Assembly (NCBI RefSeq): GCF_964340395.1
Contig: NC_135568.1
Coordinates: 922,501-937,500 of the forward strand
Reading direction: 5' to 3'
Length of the DNA stretch: 15,000 nucleotides
Origin: Glandiceps talaboti
Taxonomy: Eukaryota > Hemichordata > Enteropneusta > Spengelidae
Position 1 is the first letter of the stretch; the number at the start of each line of letters is the position of its first letter. Below, one piece after another: positions 8,747 to 15,000 of this stretch. The notes beneath the pieces were generated by a model that was not told the DNA's origin, did no database searches, and worked only from the letters and a program-made list of their open reading frames with translations. A program made the translations under genes and the position numbers.

Positions 8747-11700
8747 ATGCAAGTAAATTCACGTTGCTATGGCAATCGGGCCACTTTGCAGTAATCATGG
8801 TTGTTAGAGATTTGAGAAATTCAGATTTTCCAAACATGTTTATCTCAAACTACAGAGTCAAAACTAAATATCGATCAAGTAAGAAAATTCAATATCCCAG
8901 TAAATGTACATATTTATCAAAGTCTGCATTAGTATAAAGCGGTGAAAAGCAAAGTCACGATGAAAGTGCTTCCATCACCGTTTTCATAACACATGTGAGC
9001 AAACTTATTTTCGCATGTGGTGCACATTATTGTCACATGTTTTCCAGTCATTTTTACATGTATGTTAGCCGTACATAGACCTGGTAGGTATAGTATGGTT
9101 CCATGTTAATGACGTCATAGGCATAGCAAAGTGTTTAAAGTCTAGGTATACTGATTAGAGAGAAGAGCAGTATGAATATATTTTTACACATATTAAACCT
9201 AACAGATACTTGTCCAAAAAGTACTGGGTTTGCACATATAACTGCATACCTCATAGTAAGTCGCATTCGCTACCATGGCAACCCAGGAGTGGCGTTATAG
9301 ATGCTATTACTTTGGGAAATATGACTCTTCAATGTTGATAACTTGTATGTATCACTTATTAGCAGTTCTTGGCCGAACATAATTTTGGCGCTAAATGTAA
9401 CTTAGATTAGTATGGTGATAGGAAAACTGTTGATACACGGTTCAAGCTGCAACACACGCATTACCCAATTTACTTATAAAGGTTACTTAAGTCAACTGGC
9501 AATTAATCAATCGATCCATTCATCCACTTTCCTATTCCCTCTAACTTTCTGATTTTTGTACTGAAATGCAGGTTTCGAAAAGATGTGCGAAAAATTATCG
9601 AAAAAGAAATACAAACAGTTGTCCCTGATCGCAAAACCAGTTCTGATGACCAACTGTCTGCTTGTGAAGAATCTCCCACAGGGAAGTACAAAGAACCTTG
9701 TTACCCTTTACTTTGAAAGCTCAAAGCGGAGTGGAGGTGGTGAAATAGATGACGTTAAGATAGATGATGAAAGAAATTCGGCAACTGTGTACTTTACTGA
9801 CTACAATGGTACGAAAATTTAAGTATATTCATACTAACTTTATTCAGTTGGTACTTACATATCAGTTTACAATCGATCATTAAGAATAAAGAACAAATGT
9901 GTACATGTCTTACATGATGCATAATCAAAGTAATCACGTTATATCTAATCAGCACCAGTGTTTTCTATTTCAGTTGTCGATTCTGTTCTGATGAGGAAAC
10001 ATGAAATTAACGACACCCCAGTAGAAGTCCAACCATTCCACGACTGTATCGGATACGTCGTCAGTATGGAAGAACCTATACCATCATTTCCTGAGAGATT
10101 CTCAATGGAAGTAGAACAGCAGTTACTAACATTCTTTTGTTCCAAAGAAGGCCTGTTAGAAAAACTAAGAAAAGAAGTTTCAAATGTTCATGGTGAGTTG
10201 ATGATCGAGGAGAATGGCAGAATGGTGGTAAACCATACCCTATCTGCAAAGACCCCAAATGTACATCAAGTTGTCAAGAACTGGTCTAAAGATGTTGAGA
10301 CCTGCCTCAATGACAATTTTAAACAATTCAAGGCTGTATCTATACAAGTCCCAGAAGGCATCTGGTTACTGGTTCAAAATCAGTTATTTGAGATTGATGA
10401 AGGTGAGATGAAAGTACACCTCGAAGAAGAATCAACCAGTATTTCTTTTACTGGTTTAAAACAGGATGCTGACAATCTAGAGAAGGCCATACATTCGATA
10501 ATCGACAAGATCGAAGCAGAACGGGAAAAGCAAAGACGAATGACTACTGTGCCAGTTCCATTAGACGATTCCCAAATAAAGCAGCTCAGGATGTGCAAAT
10601 TCGTCAAACAAGCCGAAGAAAGGTATCCAGAAACGACAATAAAAATTATAGCAGAAGAAAGCAAGATTGCAATCCATGGACAAGAACATGATATCAGCGC
10701 TGTGAAACTCTTCATGTATGAGACACTGCAAGAACTCCATAAGACAAAGGTTAAACTGCAGACAGAATCCTTACAAGAGTTTTGGAAATCTCCAGCCGTC
10801 TCAAGTAAAATTTATGGCATCTTCAAAGAGAAGAACGTAGAAGCTGCATTCAACTTAGAAGGCAATGACGAAATAGTGTGTGCTGCACAGAAGAAAGGAG
10901 ATATGCAGATGGCTGTTGATATTTTACAAAAGAGCATCATCGAGGTTAGTATAAAAGCCGACCCTAAATCAGAAGACGTGTTTCAACAAGGTGGATGGAC
11001 AGATTTGCTAGCAAAACTACAGGAAGACAACATGGCGAGAATTGAAGTCTCTGGTCTCGAAGTTAGAGTGACTGGCTTTGACGCAATCATACAAGATATC
11101 AAGACAAAACTCGAAGAATTCATAAAGATGAATACCTTTATCGACTACAACATACAAAGCGAAAGTGGTAGATTGAAGTTCATTTCGAGATTTCAGAAAG
11201 GTTATCTTGACAAATTACAAAATGGAAGGCTCAGACCAGTCGAAATAAAAATAAGAAGGAAGGGAGATTCTGGCGCAATTATTATGAGAGGCACTCAAGA
11301 TGACATGAACATTGTCATTCCACAAATAAAGAGATTGGTTGATGGGATACAATGCCACAAACATGGGATAGACAAACCTGGAATGTCAAAAGTCCTGCAT
11401 AAAGAAGATGGATTAGAGTTTCTCAAACGAACTGAAACGGAAGTGCCTTGCATTATAGAAGGGATAAGTCTAGAAGAAGTATCAGTTGAAGAAACCGAAG
11501 AGACCTTGTCTGAAAGTCACACATATACAACCTATGACGATGGTAGGTTATTATGCATAATCATTGAATATAGTCGCACATTATTCTGAAAGACAATATC
11601 GCCATTTATAATTGATTGACAAACAAGTTATAGTAGTTTACGCCAGGTAACAAATAGAAGGTTGTGCTGCCAAAGGCACGTTAGGGATTCCCTCACATAA

Positions 11701-12154
11701 TAGACCTACGGTAGTTTATACTTTTGTCCAACGCCGGCAATGAGCTTAAAGGGGAAAGCTTGATTCATTCACCATAACATTACTGTTTCAGATGATGACG
11801 GAGACGACTTCATGGCTACCAGTGATTATGTACCTGATACTACTGTGATGGCAATGGACTTAGGACACCAACCACCACTGCTGCAACCATCCTCAACGCA
11901 GTTTACCACAGCTGAACTTAAATTGATAAAACTCGTCATGGGAAACATATCATCCCAAAAGGTAGTTAGCTGAAGAATTGAAAACACAAAGACTAACCCT
12001 TAGTTGCAATGCTGTCATTTCTAAGATATTGTCGTTTAAACATGTGTGAAATATAAAATACATACAATTGTTCTGATACATTTTTAGTGTAACAGTTCTG
12101 AAACTTTACTGTACAGTACTGATAACGAATTAGTAATAATTGTAGTTCATCCTC

Positions 12155-12234
<80 letters not shown>

Positions 12235-15000
12235 GTTTATTTCACCAAGAATAAATGAACATGTACATGATTGGTGAGGACCAGAGAGGTAGTTCTAGTG
12301 GAACTAATTGAGTCTCTGGCCCTGAATACATACACTTGTTAAATGAAAGCAGTAAATATATATTGATAGTAGTGATTGTTTTACTCACAGGCTGATATAA
12401 TAGTGAACACTATACAGACATCATGTGACCTCAACACTGGTGTGATATCAAAAGCCATTCTGTCAGTTGCTGGCCCACAGCTTCTGGATTATATGAACCA
12501 ATCAAAACCTAGTACAGTTAACGAAGGCGATTTGATACGCACAATTGGTGGTAAACTGGCATGTCAGCTGGTGTATCATATTTGTATTCTTGGTACACAT
12601 TGGAATGATGGAACAACTGCTGAACCGGTAAGGTATACCTAGTCATGTTTCAATATGGTAAAAGTATTCAGGTATTTCTATTAAACAGATTTGTTGATTA
12701 TGAACACATTTCTAAGTAAGACTGGAGGATGTCTGTTCGGGTTCTTAATATTTGCTGACAGGAATTGTATTTCGCATGCTTTTGACAAGCTGGTTCGTTA
12801 AGGAAGTGAGCAAACACCTCAATTATGTACTAATTGGCGTTTCTCTGACCGCAGCAGTAAACGATAAAACAAACACTGAAAAGACTGGAATTGTTGGTAA
12901 AGATATTTTAGCCAAATGTAACAGAAAGAAACCGAATGTGAAACTCTATCCTTCTACTTACCAATCAATCTTGTACTTATTTGCAGCTTTTGCGAAGTGT
13001 TCTTCAGAAGTGTTTTGAGACTGCAACGAAGGATAAAAAGACATCAATTGCCATTCCTGCCATTGGAACTGGTGGACTTGGCTACCCGAAAAACACTACA
13101 GCCAGGATTATGTACGATGAAGCAAAGCAATTCAGTGCCAAGTATCCAAACTCTTCGTTAACCCATATAAACGTCGTTGTTTATGATAAAGATACCTGCA
13201 AGGTAAGTCGTGAAGTGTGATTCTATTTGCACAGTATAATCGTTACTATGGCATTTATCTTATTTTAGAGAGCATGGAACGCTTTCCATTTTACGAGCTT
13301 CATCTTGTAATTTGGCATTATGTGAGTATTTCATGAGTAATCACACTTCGTAATAAAATGTGAAAAATGTTCTGATATTCCATCTTTTGATAAAAGCTTA
13401 CTTTGCATTTTATTCTATTTCTAGGCCTTTGAAGATGAGATGATTAAGCTGAATACAAGCCGGAAATCTCCACAAGTGCACACACACGGACATCCTAAAA
13501 GTAAGAAAAACTTTTGTGTGAATTTCACCTGTACCGAGTCTCTCTTTCTGAAGTCGTTGTCAGAATGGTAAATGTGTTGACATTATTTGGGCACGAACCG
13601 AAGAATGTAAGGGGTCAATGTGTCTCTTTATTATGTAATTTTCATATCATAATCATATTGTTACAGGAATGCATGCCTCAACACCAGTATCACTAGATGT
13701 AACAGATGCAACGTCTTTCAAGACCACAGAAGGTATATTGGTTAAGATAGTGAAAGGAAATATTGCAGATCAAAAGGTACAGTTTGTGTGTCACAGAAAG
13801 TCTTCAATGAGTGAATATCTATTAATTATATTTTTTGCCAAAGACTTCAAATGATAGGGTTCAAAGATTAGTTTAGATTTAGTTATACATCAGTCTCCTA
13901 TAGACAAAACCACCTGAAGTTAAATGCGTCAATGTCCTTGTCCGTACCGTTTGCATGCGTCCATCCGTACCTGACCTCGTCGCTGATACCTCACAAGCAG
14001 ACGGCACAGAGTTTAAACAATTAGTCATTTTAACACCACTCAATTTCGAGACCTTGGCCGATATTACTGAACAGTGGGTATTTGTCGTTAGAGTGAACAT
14101 TTCCGACTGTGACTAAAAATATTAAAAACCCAGAGACACCATTCAAGTGAGAACACCCGTATCATCTTTTAAAGACCCAGACCTCCATTTCAAAGCCAAA
14201 CATGAGTTTGCATAATAACCTGGGAAGCTCATTATATATACTTCTTAAATTACGTTGTAAAGACACCATTCAAAAATCTACAACCATGTTTTGAGGAAAA
14301 ACCTGTTATGACAGACTTTGACCTCGTCTCATATGTCTGTACTACATATATAATCTGTTAATTGTCTCCTGTAATGGGGTCGCATTGTAATATGCACTGC
14401 TATGTACGATATTATAAACTTACTTTATATATAATACATTGCCAGCTAATTGATTATAGGATCCACCTTCGGACACAAGTAAAAATTAAAATAAGGACGA
14501 AGATTGCCAGCTAATAGGGAACTTGCAAACCCACCATGTTGAATGTTGCATCATGGAAAATGTGATAATAAATACTAATCAGTTAGTATTGTAAACAATG
14601 TTGATACATTGATTGTAACCACAAATAATAAATTCATAGTTACCCTGACAATTGTGGGAGGTTAATTTTATCAGTAGCTCCAGATTAGGTATTACGATAA
14701 CCACAGATAATCCCATAGTCCTTTGCGTCTGAGCATGCTCAGTCTGGATTGCAAGTTCGCTATTATTGTATGGCACCAACTTTAGAATGTAATTAACGTT
14801 AATGTTTCCGGCGGGGGCCTTGATGGGCAATGATGGCTAATCTTAGAATACTTGACTATATTTGTCGTGTACTGACAACAAGCTTCTCTTTTAGGCTGAT
14901 GTGATAATTAACACAATTCAGACATCATGCGATCTCAGTACTGGTGTCATAGCCCAGGCGATTGGAAAGGCTGCCGGCGACTCACTCAAACAGGATATGC
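1723..15000 (+). CDS. PARP14-like gene, 13 exons seen, 3' end outside window
   Basis: This entry is the gene envelope; the exons are listed separately. The joined exons total 5194 nt (1731 codons plus one base) with no stop, and every intron is GT-AG with matching phase. Domain order is RRM1, long Gln-rich disordered region, RRM2-4, KH-like array, macrodomain A, macrodomain B (start). The RRMs carry the LYFES..RSGGG signature typical of PARP10/PARP14, and the macrodomains carry IPAIGTGGLGYP. Known PARP14-family proteins end in WWE and ART catalytic domains; neither is in the window, so catalytic capacity is inferred only. In vertebrates the family is interferon-induced and acts in antiviral and macrophage signalling. 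The start at 1723 is chosen because an in-frame TGA lies at 1687-1689 and the codons that follow immediately form an RRM first strand. An alternative is a related multi-macrodomain protein without a catalytic domain. Confidence 0.88.
1907..3628 (+). other. Intron 1 (1722 bp)
   Basis: Joins the two halves of RRM1. No further coding exon is evident: protein alignment with RRM2 and RRM4 leaves no residues missing between exons 1 and 2. Around 2811-2909 there are two opposed CCAAT boxes (GTCCAATCA and CTATTGGTC) and a strong donor-like GGGTAAGTCT, which could mark an alternative first exon. A second TTGGGTAAGTCTA occurs near 1996-2008. Confidence 0.6.
3629..3798 (+). CDS. Exon 2: end of RRM1 and acidic linker
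   Basis: The acceptor TTCTAG ends at 3628. The split codon joins G1906 to AT at 3629-3630, giving Asp62. Residues 62-86 hold the second helix and last strand of RRM1 (DIEDDVVLYLK, then VPIRIQP). They align well with the ends of RRM2 and RRM4, which supports the junction across a 1.7-kb intron. The rest (to residue 118) is an acidic, Ser/Gln-rich linker. The donor is GTATTT at 3799, phase 0, and is weaker than the others. The exon has no initiation codon in the gene's frame, so it is internal. Confidence 0.8.
3799..5806 (+). other. Intron 2 (2008 bp)
   Basis: Phase-0 intron before the giant exon 3. It contains an ISRE-like GAAAACGAAA at 4337-4346 inside a purine-rich stretch, and a small ORF with an NRF1-like motif at 5461-5605. 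No other coding signal was recognised. Confidence 0.6.
5495..5605 (+). CDS. Small ORF, 36 codons, unknown
   Basis: ATG at 5495 in a good Kozak setting (GAAAATGG) is followed by 36 codons and TGA at 5603. The product begins MASSSAGGVD and contains ENSWLLQFSEDKL. A near-consensus NRF1 site (TGCGCATGCGTA, 5461-5472) lies just upstream, as in many short-5'UTR gene starts. It may be an unrecognised first exon or the start of a degraded inserted gene. I do not recognise the peptide and cannot exclude chance. Confidence 0.2.
   Translation: MASSSAGGVDASIENSWLLQFSEDKLANVCVNKDFE
5807..7517 (+). CDS. Exon 3: giant Gln/Pro/His-rich disordered exon
   Basis: Encodes residues 119-688, about 570 residues with no recognisable fold. 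The N-terminal ~100 residues are acidic (SDSSEDQ, ESDENLS, DESDESPDHLSPEHN). A Gln/Pro/Ser/Thr/Tyr-rich stretch follows, with 30 Gln at 6593-6682 (22 CAA then 8 CAG), 14 Gln at 6929-6970 (all CAA), a His-rich segment, and a Gly/Tyr/Pro/Asn/Gln region typical of prion-like domains. The C-terminus is charged; IKKE (about residues 671-674) fits a SUMO consensus, before an acidic tail. The acceptor TCACAG ends at 5806 (phase 0) and the donor is GTAATT at 7518 (phase 1). Reading is open back to the acceptor with no stop. The exon sits between RRM1 and RRM2, where no such insert is typical of vertebrate PARP14. Phase separation or aggregation is inferred from composition only. Confidence 0.85.
6593..6682 (+). 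repeat. Coding polyglutamine tract 1, (CAA)22(CAG)8
   Basis: 30 consecutive Gln codons, residues about 381-410: a pure CAA block followed by a pure CAG block, then His-His-Gln-Gln. Length is probably variable between individuals. Confidence 0.95.
6929..6970 (+). repeat. Coding polyglutamine tract 2, (CAA)14
   Basis: 14 CAA codons followed by a His/Gln-rich run (HQQHHHHGYQH). Confidence 0.95.
7518..8069 (+). other. Intron 3 (552 bp)
   Basis: Phase 1, GTAATT...TATAG. AT-rich; no other feature recognised. Confidence 0.75.
8070..8234 (+). CDS. Exon 4: main part of RRM2
   Basis: Encodes residues 689-743. CSVEVTGF is strand 1, LETLELYFESKRSGGGQIEGV is helix 1 plus the SGGG loop and strand 2, and TLIITFQDAE is strand 3. 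The LYFESKRSGGG segment is the most diagnostic PARP10/PARP14 RRM signature in the window. The exon is 165 nt with phase-1 introns on both sides (acceptor TTATAG, donor GTACGT), so it is a symmetrical, shuffle-ready module. RRM2 is completed by the first codons of exon 5. Confidence 0.9.
8376..8618 (+). CDS. Exon 5: end of RRM2, main part of RRM3
   Basis: Encodes residues 744-824. VQRRVLEQKSHIVNKVALKVK completes helix 2 and strand 4 of RRM2. From about residue 775, KSFLLEGL begins RRM3, with the helix TREDLDLLLGS and strands PLFLFGEK and GVVLVRYP. RRM3 lacks the YFES..SGGG loop of its neighbours and is the most diverged of the set. The exon is 243 nt, phase 1-1, with acceptor GAATAG and donor GTACAT. 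A GT microsatellite begins 40 bp after the donor. Confidence 0.87.
8619..9571 (+). other. Intron 5 (953 bp)
   Basis: Phase 1, inside RRM3. It holds a GT microsatellite near the donor, two RFX X-box-like motifs (8763-8776 and 9269-9282) and a cluster of CACATG E-box cores near 8990-9042. No coding signal seen. Confidence 0.7.
8658..8743 (+). repeat. GT dinucleotide microsatellite
   Basis: About 86 bp of (GT)n with two GC interruptions, starting 40 bp after the exon 5 donor in intron 5. (GT)n in the RNA sense strand can bind UG-binding proteins such as CELF or TDP-43; an effect on splicing is inference. Confidence 0.95.
9572..9808 (+). CDS. Exon 6: end of RRM3, main part of RRM4
   Basis: Encodes residues 825-903. 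GFEKMCEKLSKKKYKQLSLI completes RRM3 with helix 2 and strand 4. RRM4 starts at NCLLVKNLP (about 852-860), then LVTLYFESSKRSGGGEIDDV and the third strand SATVYFTDYN. The SGGG loop and flanks match those of exon 4. The exon is 237 nt, phase 1-1, with acceptor AATGCAG and donor GTACGA. Its boundary inside the RRM matches those of exons 4 and 5. Confidence 0.88.
9974..11542 (+). CDS. Exon 7: end of RRM4 and KH-like array
   Basis: Encodes residues 904-1426 in one 1569-nt exon, phase 1-1. VVDSVLMRKHEINDTPVEVQP closes RRM4. The remainder shows about six units of strand, turn and long amphipathic helix spaced ~65-77 residues apart, with strand segments near residues 983 (GRMVVNHT), 1055 (SISFTG), 1132 (KIAIHG), 1200 (EIVCAA), 1264 (LEVRVTGF) and 1336 (AIIMRG). 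Predicted structures of vertebrate PARP14 contain a run of degenerate KH-like domains between its RRMs and macrodomains, and spacing and position here agree. No clear GXXG loop is visible, so nucleic-acid binding by these units is uncertain. The C-terminal ~40 residues are acidic and probably a linker. Confidence 0.82.
11792..11961 (+). CDS. Exon 8: linker and first strands of macrodomain A
   Basis: Encodes residues 1427-1483. It starts with an acidic run (DDDGDDF) and a Pro/Gln linker, then FTTAELKLIKLVMGNISSQK, which is the usual macrodomain opening (strand, then the G-[DN]-I-T-x-x-x turn). The acceptor TTTCAG ends at 11791 (phase 1) and the donor is GTAGTT at 11962 (phase 0). The intron right after SSQK is matched exactly in macrodomain B. 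Confidence 0.83.
12157..12234. repeat. Compound (AT)n(AAT)n microsatellite
   Basis: About 14 AT units run directly into about 17 AAT units. Confidence 0.95.
12183..12345 (-). mobile_element. Possible non-LTR retroelement 3' remnant
   Basis: Read on the minus strand, non-repetitive sequence ends in GGTGAAATAAACTTATTATT and continues into a (TTA)n tail, a form common at 3' ends of CR1/L2-like LINEs and their SINEs. No coding remnant is visible, and the non-repeat boundary is approximate. Confidence 0.35.
12391..12627 (+). CDS. Exon 9: core of macrodomain A
   Basis: Encodes residues 1484-1562, phase 0-0. ADIIVNTIQTSCDLNTGVI holds the macrodomain VN and first ADP-ribose loop. The usual Gly-rich G-G-G-V segment is replaced by DLNTGVI. 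AILSVAGPQLLDYM is the following helix, and GGKLACQLVYHICILGTHW is the strand region leading to the phosphate-binding loop. The substitution resembles the non-first macrodomains of PARP14, which are regarded as ADP-ribose readers rather than hydrolases. The acceptor CTCACAG ends at 12390; the donor is GTAAGG at 12628. Confidence 0.88.
12628..12986 (+). other. Intron 9 (359 bp)
   Basis: Phase 0, between the two halves of macrodomain A. Nothing else recognised. Confidence 0.7.
12987..13202 (+). CDS. Exon 10: C-terminal half of macrodomain A
   Basis: Encodes residues 1563-1634, phase 0-0. LLRSVLQKCFETA is the long helix. SIAIPAIGTGGLGYP (about 1582-1596) is the second ADP-ribose (diphosphate) loop and is fully canonical. 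ARIMYDEAKQFS and THINVVVYDKDT are the last helix and strand. The acceptor TTTGCAG ends at 12986; the donor is a consensus GTAAGT at 13203. With exons 8 and 9 it makes a complete macrodomain. Confidence 0.92.
13425..13500 (+). CDS. Exon 11: end of macrodomain A and linker
   Basis: Encodes residues 1635-1659 plus one base. AFEDEMIKL is the terminal macrodomain helix, followed by a polar linker with HTHGHP. The acceptor TTTCTAG ends at 13424 (phase 0). The donor is GTAAGA at 13501, phase 1, so the split codon A + GA gives Arg. Confidence 0.8.
13667..13776 (+). CDS. Exon 12: linker and first strands of macrodomain B
   Basis: Encodes residues 1660-1696. After a Ser/Thr-rich linker, EGILVKIVKGNIADQK is a textbook macrodomain opening. 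The donor GTACAG at 13777 is phase 0, directly after DQK. This is the same site as the exon 8 donor after SQK in macrodomain A. The acceptor TTACAG ends at 13666. Confidence 0.84.
14126..14280 (+). repeat. Degenerate GACACCATT-type short repeats
   Basis: AGACACCATTCAA occurs at 14134-14146 and 14261-14273, with a related AGACCCAGACCTCCATTTCAAA between them. It looks like an old, decayed minisatellite or repeat fragment. Confidence 0.35.
14513..14764 (-). mobile_element. MITE-like element, copy 2 (inverted)
   Basis: Reverse-complement relative of the element at 1268-1501, about 252 bp, with ends AATAGGGAACTTGCAA and TTGCAAGTTCGCTATT (one mismatch). It keeps the CTGAGCATGCTCAG palindrome. It lies in intron 12, ending 130 bp before exon 13. 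No convincing long coding sequence is present. Confidence 0.75.
14895..15000 (+). CDS. Exon 13 (partial): core of macrodomain B
   Basis: Encodes residues 1697-1731 and is cut by the window edge. ADVIINTIQTSCDLSTGVI and AIGKAAGDSL match exon 9 closely. Over the first 66 nt I count about 50 identities to exon 9. The acceptor CTTTTAG ends at 14894, phase 0. As in macrodomain A, the Gly-rich loop is DLSTGV rather than GGGV. Confidence 0.87.

Larger units (their letters stand above)
11962..12390 (+). other. Intron 8 (429 bp)
   Basis: Phase 0, within macrodomain A. Mostly occupied by AT and AAT microsatellites and a possible retroelement tail. Confidence 0.7.
13777..14894 (+). other. Intron 12 (1118 bp)
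   Basis: Phase 0, within macrodomain B at the site equivalent to intron 8. It contains diverged GACACC-type short repeats (about 14120-14280), a 13-bp direct repeat (14438-14450 and 14503-14515), and MITE-like copy 2. No coding exon seen. Confidence 0.7.

Noticed and set aside
8533-8837. Open frames across the GT microsatellite (Cys-Val and Thr-His repeats)
   Set aside because: Produced by the dinucleotide repeat.
12376-12642. Reading the macrodomain A core as a separate small gene
   Set aside because: The apparent start is a TTG in the intron. Splice sites and phase place it as exon 9 of the large gene.
14579-14830. 83-codon open frame on the minus strand
   Set aside because: It lies mostly within MITE copy 2; the related copy 1 does not keep the frame, so it is not a conserved protein.
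1-15000. CRISPR arrays, tRNA or rRNA genes, bacterial operon signals
   Set aside because: None seen; the intron-exon structure shows animal nuclear DNA.

Overview
This window is nuclear DNA from an animal. It holds one large, multi-exon gene on the + strand that runs off the right edge. All twelve introns have GT-AG ends and the reading phase is kept across every junction. The sequence is AT-rich, with microsatellites and small transposon-like repeats. The domain set (RRM-like, KH-like and macrodomain modules) is that of PARP14, the interferon-linked ADP-ribosyltransferase family. Introns of 0.1-2 kb and compact spacing suggest an invertebrate, perhaps a marine deuterostome or lophotrochozoan, but I cannot name the lineage from sequence alone.

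Layout. Positions 1-1268 are upstream non-coding DNA with a CAAT-type microsatellite, a degenerate ~110-bp direct duplication and a 40-bp near-perfect palindrome. A MITE-like element lies at 1268-1501. The presumed promoter and 5' leader (1502-1722) carries a CCAAT box and an overlapping NF-kB-type / STAT-GAS-type motif. Coding begins at ATG 1723, with an in-frame stop at 1687. Thirteen exons follow: 1723-1906, 3629-3798, 5807-7517, 8070-8234, 8376-8618, 9572-9808, 9974-11542, 11792-11961, 12391-12627, 12987-13202, 13425-13500, 13667-13776 and 14895 to beyond 15000. Joined, they give at least 1731 residues without a stop.

The protein is ordered: RRM1 (about 3-86); a ~570-residue disordered Gln/Pro/His-rich region with 30-Gln and 14-Gln tracts, encoded by one 1.7-kb exon; RRM2-RRM4 (about 695-925); a KH-like array of about six ~70-residue units (about 930-1400); an acidic linker; macrodomain A (about 1465-1643); and the start of macrodomain B (about 1682 on). 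Any further macrodomains, a WWE domain and the ART catalytic domain would lie to the right of the window and cannot be seen. The protein would be expected to bind nucleic acid (RRM/KH) and ADP-ribose (macro), as in the vertebrate immune PARPs.

A second copy of the MITE-like element, inverted relative to the first, lies at 14513-14764, just upstream of the last visible exon. The most unusual features are the prion-like polyglutamine exon inserted between RRM1 and RRM2, the reuse of one phase-1 intron position in all four RRMs, and the composite kB/GAS motif in the promoter.
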